From assembly GCA_002840895.1 (NCBI GenBank), contig PHCZ01000014.1:1-36988 (forward strand): DNA of 36,988 nt, written 5' to 3'. This DNA is from Bacteroidetes bacterium HGW-Bacteroidetes-8 (GTDB lineage Bacteria; Bacteroidota; Bacteroidia; Bacteroidales; UBA932). Shown here piece by piece: positions 8,330 to 15,946 of this stretch (position 1 is its first letter; every line of letters begins with the position of its first letter). Below the pieces are notes generated by a model. It saw only the letters and a list, made by a program, of their open reading frames with translations. It ran no database searches and had not been told where the DNA came from. Both the position numbers and the translations under genes were made by a program.

Positions 8330-9295
8330 TTACTTCTCTCCAAGAATTAACCAAGCCTCTCCCAAACCACGTAGGTAGAGTTTAGACTGGATCTGATATT
8401 TGTCGGTAAGGTGTTTACGCAGATCGCTCACAAAACTCCTTGTATCAACGGCTCTCTCTCTTCCGCTCTGTAGCTTCATAACTGGAATACGCACCTGTTC
8501 AAACCTCATCTGATTCTCGGTAGCGTCAGAGAGATTAAACCTTCCTTTAACACAATTATCTGCAAACCAATCTTCTATAATAAATGAGAGCTCTTTGGTC
8601 TCGCCGGCGGATTCAAATTCGCTTTCGAGATTTTCGCCCCAGTTATTGAACACCTTTACAAGAACTTTAACCTCACGTCCATTTTCAAAGAGGTCGTCGA
8701 AATGTCTCATCAGGCCGGCGTTGAAGCTGTCCATATGGCTCAGAACTGCCTCCTCCATAAGGATTTCCGGAGTTGCTGATGTAGATGGTCTACCGGCTCC
8801 GGCAACACCCGACACCTGCTTGGCAGTATATGCATCCAACCCTCTCAGGTTGAATACCATATATTTGGATGGCCCCTGAGCTTTAAGATCAAAATCCAGA
8901 TCAAGAATAATATCTGCCTTGGCAACCCTTTTGAGCACATCTATAGGACTCTCAGACATCTCCGAACCCGAAGATGAGCTTGTGAGCATAGAGCTCTCTG
9001 CACTCTCCTGCATCATATTACGCATCTCAGCCTCAAGGTCTTTTAGCGGGAATCCTCTATCTGCCATCATCTGCCCCATCTTGGTTATAACCAGACGCAA
9101 GTTAGGGTCGCTCTGCATAGCAGCTCTGTAATCCGGAAGAGTCTGAGTCATACCCTGATTGGTGAATGTAAGTTTAAACCCTCTGCTAAGGCAATATTGA
9201 TCACTTGGCATAACCATAATGGTCGGCTTTTTTGCCTGTCCATAAAAGATTGCAGATACAGAAATCAGTAGAGTGGTGATAAATATTTTTTTCAT
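8330..9295 (-). CDS. Exported DUF6175-like protein, CsgG-fold candidate
   Basis: The 321-residue protein has a signal peptide ending FYGQA. The mature start KKPTIMVMPSDQYC matches what I recall as the DUF6175 opening of Bacteroidota proteins of unknown function; this is from memory. Residues about 118-165 (IDVLKRVAKADIILDLDF, then YMVFNLRGLDAYTAKQV) have the order seen in CsgG-like proteins: a strand after an AD- dyad, a loop, then a strand ending in D-A-x-T. A second domain (about 185-321) includes VKVLVKVFNNW and ends WLILGEK. A serine-rich linker lies at about 100-112. It is placed between the 173-residue and 323-residue genes with 47-base gaps either side. Confidence 0.72.
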   Translation of the reverse strand: MKKIFITTLLISVSAIFYGQAKKPTIMVMPSDQYCLSRGFKLTFTNQGMTQTLPDYRAAMQSDPNLRLVITKMGQMMADRGFPLKDLEAEMRNMMQESAESSMLTSSSSGSEMSESPIDVLKRVAKADIILDLDFDLKAQGPSKYMVFNLRGLDAYTAKQVSGVAGAGRPSTSATPEILMEEAVLSHMDSFNAGLMRHFDDLFENGREVKVLVKVFNNWGENLESEFESAGETKELSFIIEDWFADNCVKGRFNLSDATENQMRFEQVRIPVMKLQSGRERAVDTRSFVSDLRKHLTDKYQIQSKLYLRGLGEAWLILGEK

Positions 9296-9342
9296 AATTT
9301 AAATAGTCAGATATTTTAGTAATTATTTTCCAGAATGTTCTG

Positions 9343-9864
9343 TTAAAATCTTGAGTCAAGCTTTCTTGCTATTCCGTTAGCCTCCAGCTCCCGGCGAAGT
9401 GCATCGTACATCACCTGAGCGTAGATTGCAACCTTGTACCCCTTTTTTATCTTAAGCCTGTCCGGCCCTGCAGGATCTGCATCGTTTGTAAGTGCTATGT
9501 ACTGCAGATATTTGCCTCCCACCTGAAAAAATGTCTCAAAATAGTCGGCGTACTTATTCTCAGCTCCGGACTCACTGCAAAGAGCAGGAGTAGGGGCAGC
9601 TCCGGCACCTCCGGGAAGACCTTTGAATATACAAGCAGCAACAGCATTGGCTTTTGCATCCATAACAGCCTCTCCTACATTCTTTCCGTATCCCCAAACT
9701 TTAAACACCTTTGTTCCGTCCATCCCAACACCCACAGGAGAGATCTCATAGTTGTACATACTGTTAAAGAGTATCTTACGCTCTTTACGGGATTGTGCAG
9801 ATGTAACATTGGCAATGAGAATCACCAATATCAGGAGTGACAATATTTTTGTTATCTTTTTCAT
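9343..9864 (-). CDS. Small exported protein with an LPP20/FlgT-like segment
   Basis: The 173-residue protein has a signal peptide ending VTSAQ. The segment TKVFKVWGYGKNVGEAVMDA followed by KANAVAACIFKGLPGG (about residues 49-85) is a strand-G-x-G-helix with regularly spaced alanines, as in LPP20/FlgT N-terminal domains. The C-terminal part has alternating strands (YLQYIALTNDADP, KIKKGYKVAIYAQVMYDAL). Similar small proteins are common in Bacteroidota but have no assigned function that I know. It is the second gene of the cluster, 72 bases after the barrel gene, and is probably periplasmic. Confidence 0.7.
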   Translation of the reverse strand: MKKITKILSLLILVILIANVTSAQSRKERKILFNSMYNYEISPVGVGMDGTKVFKVWGYGKNVGEAVMDAKANAVAACIFKGLPGGAGAAPTPALCSESGAENKYADYFETFFQVGGKYLQYIALTNDADPAGPDRLKIKKGYKVAIYAQVMYDALRRELEANGIARKLDSRF

Positions 9865-9891
9865 TTTATGCAGATTTTTTATTTGTTAGTT

Positions 9892-9940
9892 CAGTTATGA
9901 GTTTAATAGACCAGTTATGAGTTTTATTGAAACCAGTTAG
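9892..9940. repeat. Short intergenic tandem repeat
   Basis: Two units beginning CAGTTATGAGTTT start at 9892 and 9912 (20 and 22 bp), with a third partial CAGTTA at 9934 that runs into the stop codon of the barrel gene. It occupies most of the 72-base gap between the first two genes of the cluster. Confidence 0.6.
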
Positions 9941-11565
9941 AACCCGATTCTGATGCCGGCAAGGATAGACATACCGCCTCTTCCGTCATAAACAATATCC
10001 CAATCACCGTAACTTACGTCGTTTTCATCTTTGGTATCTCCGGTCATATAATATCCCACACCTCCGAATAGCTGAACGTTGTGCTTAAGGTTAATTCCAA
10101 GGTTGGCCCCACCTTTGAAATATACGGTTGACTGCTTAACCTGAGCAGCATTTTTTGTCTCCTCCAGACCTATACCTACATAAGGACGAAGCTCGCTGTT
10201 TCTGGTAAGTTGCAGACCTTTTGCCAGACCACCTCCGTAACGAGTGAATTTAAAAGTGACAGTGTTGTACTCTTTTGATTCGTAACCACCCTCAATATAG
10301 AGGAAAAGAGCTTTTACGCCAACATAACGCCCCATCCTTAAGTCCAGACGGCCATAGATGCCACCGATTTCACCAATCTCATAGCCTGCAGATAGCTCCC
10401 CTCCAAAATCATTTCTCTGCTGAAGCAGATACCCGGTTTGCAACCTTCTGCCGCAGGTTTGATAGAACTCGGTTGTTGGAGATTTGCCGGTTGCAACCTG
10501 CACATTGTCTGCAATTTTTGGTGTTGAACGTACAACCCCGCGAAGTTTTTGGGTTGTTAAGTTGCTCTTTTCGTCATATACATACTCGTATGCGAAAAAG
10601 CGGTAATCTGTTTTGATACCCTCTTTTTTCCCGATTTTTGCCCTTAACGGGTTAACCCCATTAATTGAGGTTATAACCTTAAAGTCCTCCACCTTCATCT
10701 CCAGGTTGTAGAGAATCTCGTTATAGGCATCCTGTATCATCTTGGCCATCAGCTCGTCATCTGTTTTAGGTTTTTTGGTACCAACAAGCGGAATAGAGCT
10801 GGTTTTTGTAGATACAGACTCCGATGCAGTGTTCATAGAGGTGGTAACAAAGACAAGAGGAATCTCAATTTTTGAAAGAGCAATCCTTTTGGTATCTTTT
10901 ACTTCCGGAGTATCTTCGTCATAAATCCAATTATCGTAAATCTTGTTGCGAATCTCTTCGTTGAAATCAATTTTATAGAGATAGGTCTGCACACTAGCCT
11001 GCCATCCTCTGGAGTCCTTTACTTTGGCCTCCTCCATACTCTTAATGTCATAGAAATCTGCAACAACAACATAACTCATATCAATGAGCCTATTGCCGAA
11101 ATCTTCCAGCTGGGCATTACCCCTCTTTGTAGTTTTAGCCTCCAGATAGGCCTCGTCAGTGGCGTTGAACATACCCCTTGAGTGGACAAGGTCCAGTGAC
11201 ATCTTCCCCTGACTATCCATTGAGTACCATTTAGCCACAATATCGTTGGCAACCCTCTTCTCATTGAGGCTTTTCAAGATAAGATCTGCTTTGTTGGCAC
11301 CAATGTAACTTCTCTCATAAGGAGAGTTTAAGGTAATGTAATTCAGATTGTTATTGTAGTACTTATCTGAAAAAACCAAAGATTTGAGATTATTTCTTAC
11401 AAAATTATAGTGATAATCCCCCGGGAAATCAAGAACCATAAGCGTAACGGAACTTCTGTTGTAGGTATCCGGTACCTTAAGCATTTTTGCGACATCTTTG
11501 CTTTGAGCCGTCGCCATCCCGATTACACAAATCAGGAAGAGCAGCGTGAATGAAATTTTTTTCAT
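9937..11565 (-). CDS. Outer-membrane barrel protein with N-terminal periplasmic CsgG-like domain
   Basis: The 542-residue protein has a signal peptide ending MATAQ. The N-terminal part (about 25-270) is soluble: SSVTLMVLDF is a strand like those opening CsgG-type domains, and MSYVVVADFYD then WQASVQTYLYKIDF fits the later paired strands. A middle beta domain (about 290-375) precedes a C-terminal barrel of alternating polar/hydrophobic strands (for example GGELSAGYEIGEIGGIYGRL and GGMSILAGIRIGF), ending in Phe as outer-membrane barrels do. It is the first gene of the minus-strand cluster and probably its membrane anchor or channel. The partner set and cargo are unknown. Confidence 0.75.
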   Translation of the reverse strand: MKKISFTLLFLICVIGMATAQSKDVAKMLKVPDTYNRSSVTLMVLDFPGDYHYNFVRNNLKSLVFSDKYYNNNLNYITLNSPYERSYIGANKADLILKSLNEKRVANDIVAKWYSMDSQGKMSLDLVHSRGMFNATDEAYLEAKTTKRGNAQLEDFGNRLIDMSYVVVADFYDIKSMEEAKVKDSRGWQASVQTYLYKIDFNEEIRNKIYDNWIYDEDTPEVKDTKRIALSKIEIPLVFVTTSMNTASESVSTKTSSIPLVGTKKPKTDDELMAKMIQDAYNEILYNLEMKVEDFKVITSINGVNPLRAKIGKKEGIKTDYRFFAYEYVYDEKSNLTTQKLRGVVRSTPKIADNVQVATGKSPTTEFYQTCGRRLQTGYLLQQRNDFGGELSAGYEIGEIGGIYGRLDLRMGRYVGVKALFLYIEGGYESKEYNTVTFKFTRYGGGLAKGLQLTRNSELRPYVGIGLEETKNAAQVKQSTVYFKGGANLGINLKHNVQLFGGVGYYMTGDTKDENDVSYGDWDIVYDGRGGMSILAGIRIGF

Positions 11566-11591
11566 AGTATGTTTTAATCAAATTAAGTTTT

Positions 11592-11660
11592 GGCAGAGCA
11601 GCATTAGGTATGAGCAGCAATAAATGGGTATGAGCAGAAACATCAGGCATAGCCGAAACC
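11592..11660. repeat. Degenerate 19-20 bp tandem repeat in the cluster leader
   Basis: Imperfect units share ATGAGCAG followed by an A-rich stretch and GG; the clearest start at about 11610 and 11630, with weaker copies at 11592 and 11649. It lies just upstream of the barrel gene and would be in its 5' untranslated leader if transcription starts further upstream. Confidence 0.45.
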
Positions 11661-12033
11661 TCAAAATCCAGAATAAATTTAGTCAATAATTCTAAAATTA
11701 TCTGCAAAAAAATGAAGTCACACTATGTTTTCTATTGGTAAATAGTAAAATTTACGATTTGATGATTTATTCTCTATTTACTGTTACCTGCTATACTCTA
11801 TGTGTTCTCGTTATCAGATGATAAAGGTAGAATTTTTAATTTGTATTTTAATACTATATTTTGACTCACTAAAAGATTGAATCACAAATTTTAACTCATA
11901 ACTTATACCTTTACAAGCGGGTGTAAAAAAATAATCAGATAACCTTACGGCTATTCATAAATCTACTAATACATTAATTTTGTGTAATTATTATGCACGA
12001 AATACCCAAGTGTAAAAATTATAAACATCAACA

Positions 12034-12063
12034 TTTGATTTCATTTTTATATCTATATTTATG
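12034..12063 (+). promoter_or_regulatory. Candidate Bacteroidota-type promoter
   Basis: TTTG at 12034-12037 and TATTTATG at 12056-12063 (seven of eight matches to TAnnTTTG) are separated by 18 bases, near the usual 19. It would start transcription near 12070, placing the 24-bp tandem repeat in the 5' leader of the gene at 12176. Confidence 0.3.
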
Positions 12064-12076
12064 ATGATAAAATTGA

Positions 12077-12165
12077 CCAATTTTAATCTTAAATGTTAAC
12101 CAATTATTAATCTTAAATGTTAACCAATTATTAATCTTAAATGTTAACCAATTATTAATCTTAAA
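12077..12165. repeat. 24-bp direct tandem repeat before a secreted-protein gene
   Basis: Units start at 12077 (23 bp), 12100, 12124 and 12148 (partial), each reading CCAATTATTAATCTTAAATG with minor variation. Units 2 and 3 are identical. The array ends 10 bases before the start codon at 12176. There are no unique spacers, so it is not a CRISPR array. It could be an iterated protein-binding site or a leader element controlling translation. Confidence 0.85.
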
Positions 12166-12175
12166 AACATACAAA

Positions 12176-12643
12176 ATGATCCGAAAACTTCTTATCAGCT
12201 TTACACTGCTGTTTCTAATATCATCTGCAACTATAGCACAAGAATCACTAACTCTCTCATTAGCATCATTCAACAAATGGAGCAAAGTTGTAAGTAACAC
12301 CGGCTACCCTCTTACAGAGTCTTTTAATAACGGTAAAGTTGAGTACCGTGCAAAATTTATGCTCTCTATGGAGAAGGCATTTATTGTACGAGTTACACCT
12401 TTGAGCAGCTTTGAACCATTAATTTCCACACTTCATAACTTTGAACGATACCTCTGGAACGGATACAATGTTGTGTATGGCAATGTCAACACTAACACCT
12501 TTTTAATAATTGAGGTTCCGGAAAACAAGCTGATATTTTCAATAAAGGTGGAGGAGAAGATGAAAAAGCTGGATATGGAAGAGCTGGCAGAGAATGTAAA
12601 ATTCAGGCAACTTAAACCTGTGGCCGCTCCCGTAAAAAAGTAG
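12176..12643 (+). CDS. Small secreted protein of unknown function
   Basis: The 155-residue protein has a signal peptide ending ATIAQ. The mature part has alternating strands and helices (YRAKFMLSMEKAFIVRVTPL, TNTFLIIEVPENKLIFSI) and ends in a lysine-rich tail. I recognise no family. It precedes the four-LCCL gene by 57 bases, and the two may form a short operon. Its start lies 10 bases after the 24-bp tandem repeat array, which may set its expression. Confidence 0.7.
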   Translation: MIRKLLISFTLLFLISSATIAQESLTLSLASFNKWSKVVSNTGYPLTESFNNGKVEYRAKFMLSMEKAFIVRVTPLSSFEPLISTLHNFERYLWNGYNVVYGNVNTNTFLIIEVPENKLIFSIKVEEKMKKLDMEELAENVKFRQLKPVAAPVKK

Positions 12644-12700
12644 TCAGCCCGCTCTAATAAATATTCAATCTGTTAACATGTAATCTTTAAATATTGCTAA

Positions 12701-14200
12701 ATGTCTAAAAATCAATTAATACCCACTACTCTTGGCAAGGTTATTCTTTTTTTACTTTGCAGTAATATGCTCTTTGCACAGGGCCAAACTGTACTTACAG
12801 ACCCCGGTAGCTTAACCTCTTTCAGGTCCAATATCGGTATCAGTTATGCTTTTAGTGTAACCGGAACAGACCAGGGAAGCGTTTGGGGAGGTGCAGATGG
12901 TGTCTATACAGACGATTCACGTCTGGGTAAAGCTGCTGTTCACGCCGGATTGTTAAAGGTTGGAGAGCAGGGTGTTGTTTTTGTCACTATTCTGCGAGGT
13001 GCACCCAGATATTACGGCAGTCTCAAGAATGGAATCTCCACACTGGACTATGGTTCATACTCCGGCAGCTTCAAATTTGAGCCACGCACACCCACAGGTG
13101 TAAAAAGAGCAGAGCCGATAATTACCGGAGATGTTCTTACAGATCCCGGCAATTTGGTTAAACTGCGAAACAATAACGGATCTACATACTCTGTTTATGT
13201 TACCGGAACCGACCAGGGAAGTGTTTGGGGAGGTGCAGATGGTATCTATACAGATGACTCACGTCTGGGTAAAGCTGCTGTCCACGCCGGATTGCTTAGG
13301 GTAGGAGAGGATGGAGTTGTAAAAGTTACCATAATACCCGGAGCACAGCGCTATCTGGGGAGCACCAGAAACGGTATAACCACAAATCACTACGGCTCTT
13401 TCTCCGGTAGTTTCAGATTTGAATCTGTCGCTACAGGCAACCGGGGCATTGTATCTCACAATCCGGTTGTGGTTGGAAATAACCGACCTGCAGGCGGCAC
13501 AACTCAATCTGCAACCGGCAATGTTCAATCTGCAACCGGCAATGTTCAATCTGCAACCGGAAGTGACTACCTCACCGACCCGGGCAACCTTATCAAATTA
13601 CGCAAAAATACGGGAGTGACATACTCATTCTTAATTACCGGAACCACTCAGGGCGGAGTTTGGGGAGGAGAAGATGGAATCTATACAGATGACTCTGCAA
13701 TAGCCAAAGCGGCTGTGCACGCAGGGTTGGTGGTTGTGGGTGAGCAAAAGGTGGTGAGAGTTACAATCCTACCCGGGAGGCAGTGGTACAACGGATGTTC
13801 CAGAAACGGAATCACTACACCTAACTATGGTTCATATGCAGGGAGTTATCGTTTTGAAGTTGATAGCCCGCAAACTATTGCTCCGCAAGAGGATATTGGA
13901 AGAGAGGTGCTGAGTGACCCGGGCAACCTTACAAAATTCCGTAGCAGTATAGGCGAAACCTTCAGGTTTTTGGTGACAGGCACCAATCAGGGAGGTGTAT
14001 GGGGAGGTGCAGACGGTATCTATACAGATGACTCTGCAATAGCTAAAGCAGCCGTACACGCAGGTCTGGTAAAGCTTGGTGAGCAGGCAGTTGTAAGGGT
14101 GAAAATATTACCCGGAATGCAACGCTACACCGGCAGCCCAGCCAACGGCATAACCACCACCAATTACGGCGCTTTTGCAGGAAGTTTTAAATTCTTATGA
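12701..14200 (+). CDS. Secreted protein with four tandem LCCL domains
   Basis: The 499-residue protein has a signal peptide ending LFAQ (residue 27). Four LCCL domains follow at about 32-126, 146-240, 291-385 and 404-498. Each has the conserved core VWGG(A/E)DG-YTDDS, then KAAVHAGL, then a glycine-rich closing strand (for example NGITTTNYGAFAGSF). LCCL domains are best known from Limulus factor C and cochlin; bacterial copies are thought to bind surfaces or ligands, but the target here is unknown. Domains 1-2 share DSRLGK and domains 3-4 share DSAIAK, suggesting two duplication steps. The linker between 2 and 3 carries a seven-residue repeat, QSATGNV. No membrane anchor or sorting signal is seen. 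The N-terminal coding sequence contains copy 3 of the 33-nt repeat. Confidence 0.9.
   Translation: MSKNQLIPTTLGKVILFLLCSNMLFAQGQTVLTDPGSLTSFRSNIGISYAFSVTGTDQGSVWGGADGVYTDDSRLGKAAVHAGLLKVGEQGVVFVTILRGAPRYYGSLKNGISTLDYGSYSGSFKFEPRTPTGVKRAEPIITGDVLTDPGNLVKLRNNNGSTYSVYVTGTDQGSVWGGADGIYTDDSRLGKAAVHAGLLRVGEDGVVKVTIIPGAQRYLGSTRNGITTNHYGSFSGSFRFESVATGNRGIVSHNPVVVGNNRPAGGTTQSATGNVQSATGNVQSATGSDYLTDPGNLIKLRKNTGVTYSFLITGTTQGGVWGGEDGIYTDDSAIAKAAVHAGLVVVGEQKVVRVTILPGRQWYNGCSRNGITTPNYGSYAGSYRFEVDSPQTIAPQEDIGREVLSDPGNLTKFRSSIGETFRFLVTGTNQGGVWGGADGIYTDDSAIAKAAVHAGLVKLGEQAVVRVKILPGMQRYTGSPANGITTTNYGAFAGSFKFL
12711..12743 (+). repeat. 33-nt dispersed direct repeat, copy 3
   Basis: It starts ATCAATTAAT and ends CTTGGCAAGGTTA. 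It matches 15947-15979 at 28 of 33 positions, continuing into the shared TTC, and 1598-1630 at 26 of 33. Here the repeat is coding: it encodes the signal-peptide residues QLIPTTLGKV of the LCCL protein. Confidence 0.7.
13505..13560 (+). repeat. 21-bp in-frame tandem repeat in the LCCL gene
   Basis: Units start at 13505 and 13526, with a partial third at 13547. Each codes QSATGNV (the last QSATG), between LCCL domains 2 and 3, and forms a flexible linker. The perfect copies suggest recent slippage. Confidence 0.85.
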
Positions 14201-14210
14201 AAAAGGGCTT

Positions 14211-14328
14211 TGGCAGTGTTTGATGAAACACGCAATATATCAATATTTTACAAATCTCAGTTTTCCGGTTTTGGAAAACTGCAATTTGCAACAATCAGAA
14301 AAACAATTAGTTTCATCAAACACTGCCA
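14211..14328. repeat. 118-bp inverted-repeat structure with nested hairpin between convergent genes
   Basis: TGGCAGTGTTTGATGAAAC (14211-14229) is exactly reverse-complementary to 14310-14328. Inside is a second hairpin with 9-bp arms: CAGTTTTCC (14258-14266) and GGAAAACTG (14273-14281). The left arm starts 11 bases after the LCCL gene; the right arm covers the last codons and stop of the UDP-glucose dehydrogenase gene. It may act as a two-way terminator or be a small palindromic repeat; no T tract favours either direction. Confidence 0.8.
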
Positions 14329-15734
14329 GAGGTGCAACCACGGCCTATCTGGTAGACCTTAAAGCCGATATCGGTAAGTTTTTTGCAGTCGATAATATTG
14401 CGCCCGTCAAATATAAAGGCGGGCTTTTTCATATTATCATAGATTCGCTGCCAGTCGTAGCTGCGGAATTCGTCCCACTCTGTAAGGATGGCAATTGCGT
14501 GTGAATCGTGGCACGCCTGGTATGGATCGCTCACAGCTTTTAGATGTGCTTCATTCTCTTCGTTACTTCTGGTGGCAAGATGCTCAAGATCGCTGTACAT
14601 CTTGGACTGTGACACTTTCGGGTCATAAACGCAGATATCTGCAGTCTCCTCCAACAGAAGGTCTGCCACATACATTGCTGCTGTTTCGCGAGTATCATTT
14701 GTATCCTTTTTGAATGCCCAGCCAAGGAAGGCAATCTTCTTGCCTGCAACAGTGTTAAAGAGGCTTGTCACAATATTCTCAGCAAAACGCCTCCTCTGAT
14801 AGCTGTTAATTAGCAACACCTGCTCCCAGTAATCTGCAACCTCATTAAGCCCCAGGCTTGCAGATATATAAACCAGATTCAGGATATCCTTCTGGAAACA
14901 GGAGCCTCCAAAACCGACCGAAGATTTTATAAACTTTGAACCAATCCTGCTATCTGCACCTATTGCGCGAGAAACCTCCTCTACATCTGCACCGGTCTTT
15001 TCGCATATAGCACTCATTGCGTTGATTGAAGATACCCTTTGAGCCAGAAAAGCATTGGCAGTCAACTTGGACAATTCACTTGACCAAAGATTTGTCTTGA
15101 TGATTCTCTCTGCAGGGAGCCACCTTTGGTATATAGCGGCAAGCGAATCGATAGCCTCGCGACCCTCTTCGCTGGAGTGATCTCCTCCAATGAGCATCCT
15201 GTCTGCATTTTGCAGATCATTTATAGCTGTTCCCTCTGCCAGGAACTCCGGGTTAGAGAGAATCTGGAACTTGATCTTATTTCCTGTATTCTCCAGAATA
15301 GTCTTGATTGTTTGTGCAGTACGTACCGGAATTGTGCTCTTCTCCACTATAATCTTCTCCTGTGTAGCAACAGAGGCTATCTGCCTTGCACAAAGCTCTA
15401 TATATTTAAGGTCTGCAGCCATACCCTTACCCTTGCCGTAGGTTTTTGTAGGGGTGTTAACCGATATGAAAATCATCTGCGCCTGCCGAATAGCCTCTTC
15501 AATATCAGTGGAGAAGAAGAGGTTTTTGCCCCTTACGGCAGAGACAATCTCCTTGAGCCCCGGCTCATATATCGGGAGATTCTCCAGGTCTGCTCCGTTC
15601 CAATCTGCAATCCTCTGAGTATTAACATCAACAACTGTAACCTTAATTTCCGGACAGTTGTGAGCTATAACCGCCATTGTTGGGCCACCTACGTAACCAG
15701 CACCAATACAGCATATGTTTGTGATCTTTTTCAT
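14316..15734 (-). CDS. ugd: UDP-glucose 6-dehydrogenase, animal-like type
   Basis: The 472-residue protein oxidises UDP-glucose to UDP-glucuronate with two NAD+, supplying precursors for capsule and polysaccharide. The N-terminal Rossmann motif is [12 protein letters not shown] (residues 9-20). The catalytic cysteine is Cys279 in [11 protein letters not shown], and [10 protein letters not shown] (131-140), [10 protein letters not shown] (161-170) and [13 protein letters not shown] (221-233) line the active site. The opening [18 protein letters not shown] and a length near 470 resemble the animal enzyme (494 in human) more than the ~390-residue E. coli Ugd; such homologues are known in Bacteroidota. 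The start at 15734 is chosen because MKKI begins just before the nucleotide-binding strand. A TAAATTTG box (15749-15756) lies directly upstream. The gene stands alone. Confidence 0.95.
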   Translation of the reverse strand: MKKITNICCIGAGYVGGPTMAVIAHNCPEIKVTVVDVNTQRIADWNGADLENLPIYEPGLKEIVSAVRGKNLFFSTDIEEAIRQAQMIFISVNTPTKTYGKGKGMAADLKYIELCARQIASVATQEKIIVEKSTIPVRTAQTIKTILENTGNKIKFQILSNPEFLAEGTAINDLQNADRMLIGGDHSSEEGREAIDSLAAIYQRWLPAERIIKTNLWSSELSKLTANAFLAQRVSSINAMSAICEKTGADVEEVSRAIGADSRIGSKFIKSSVGFGGSCFQKDILNLVYISASLGLNEVADYWEQVLLINSYQRRRFAENIVTSLFNTVAGKKIAFLGWAFKKDTNDTRETAAMYVADLLLEETADICVYDPKVSQSKMYSDLEHLATRSNEENEAHLKAVSDPYQACHDSHAIAILTEWDEFRSYDWQRIYDNMKKPAFIFDGRNIIDCKKLTDIGFKVYQIGRGCTSGSV

Positions 15735-15748
15735 AGGTAAAGTTTTTT

Positions 15749-15756
15749 CAAATTTA
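15749..15756 (-). promoter_or_regulatory. Candidate -7 promoter box for ugd
   Basis: Read on the minus strand it is TAAATTTG, a perfect TAnnTTTG box. A weak TCTG lies at the -33 region within the palindrome arm (15773-15776), at a short 16-base spacing. A start near 15743 would leave a leader of about nine bases before the ugd start codon. Confidence 0.35.
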
Positions 15757-15768
15757 GTGAAAAAAATC

Positions 15769-15875
15769 ATCTCAGAGCTGTAGTGCCATTTTGCACAAGA
15801 TCAATTCATTAATCGTTTTGAGATTATGTTTTCAAGTTATTGAATACCAGTATTTTGGCACTACAGCTCTGAGAT
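15769..15875. repeat. 107-bp inverted-repeat element, copy 1
   Basis: The left arm ATCTCAGAGCTGTAGTGCCA (15769-15788) is perfectly reverse-complementary to 15856-15875, with a 67-base interior. It matches the element at 30740-30845: both have the same 20-bp arms apart from one compensatory pair, TTTTGCACA just inside the left arm, and TATT just inside the right. It lies between the protease operon terminator and ugd. Confidence 0.9.
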
Positions 15876-15879
15876 AAAA

Positions 15880-15911
15880 GGGACCGGCAAGTCTAACCAC
15901 TTGCCGAGCCC
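15880..15911 (-). terminator. Intrinsic terminator of the SusCD-protease operon
   Basis: On the minus strand GGGCTCGGCAAG pairs with CTTGCCGGTCCC across an 8-nt loop: a 7-bp perfect inner stem, one wobble, one mismatch and a GGG/CCC base. It is followed by TTTTATC. It starts 66 bases after the stop of the last protease gene. Confidence 0.7.
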
Positions 15912-15946
15912 TGCTACATAACCACTATATAGCTAAAACTCACATT

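Larger units (their letters stand above)
11566..12175. other. 610-base divergent intergenic region
   Basis: It separates the minus-strand envelope cluster from the plus-strand secreted-protein genes and must hold promoters for both. I see no gene in it. It is AT-rich and contains a degenerate 19-20 bp repeat (11592-11660), a candidate plus-strand promoter (12034-12063) and a 24-bp tandem repeat (12077-12165). For the minus strand the best site is TAAATTTA (11674-11681) with TTTG at 11705-11708, but the 23-base spacing is long, so that promoter is uncertain. Confidence 0.7.

Noticed and set aside
11975-11982. TAATTTTG as a promoter box for the gene at 12176
   Set aside because: It matches TAnnTTTG but no TTTG box is found at the right distance upstream, and it is 200 bases from the start codon. 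The site at 12034-12063 fits better.
12077-12165. 24-bp repeats as a CRISPR array
   Set aside because: The units are directly abutting with no unique spacers, and there are no cas genes in the window.
12028-12300. Minus-strand frame coding KINNWLTF repeats
   Set aside because: It is only the translation of the 24-bp DNA repeats, overlaps the start of the plus-strand gene at 12176, and has no sign of a real start or domain.
13259-13549. Antisense frame within the LCCL gene
   Set aside because: It is a shadow of the strongly supported LCCL reading frame and shows only translated DNA repeats.
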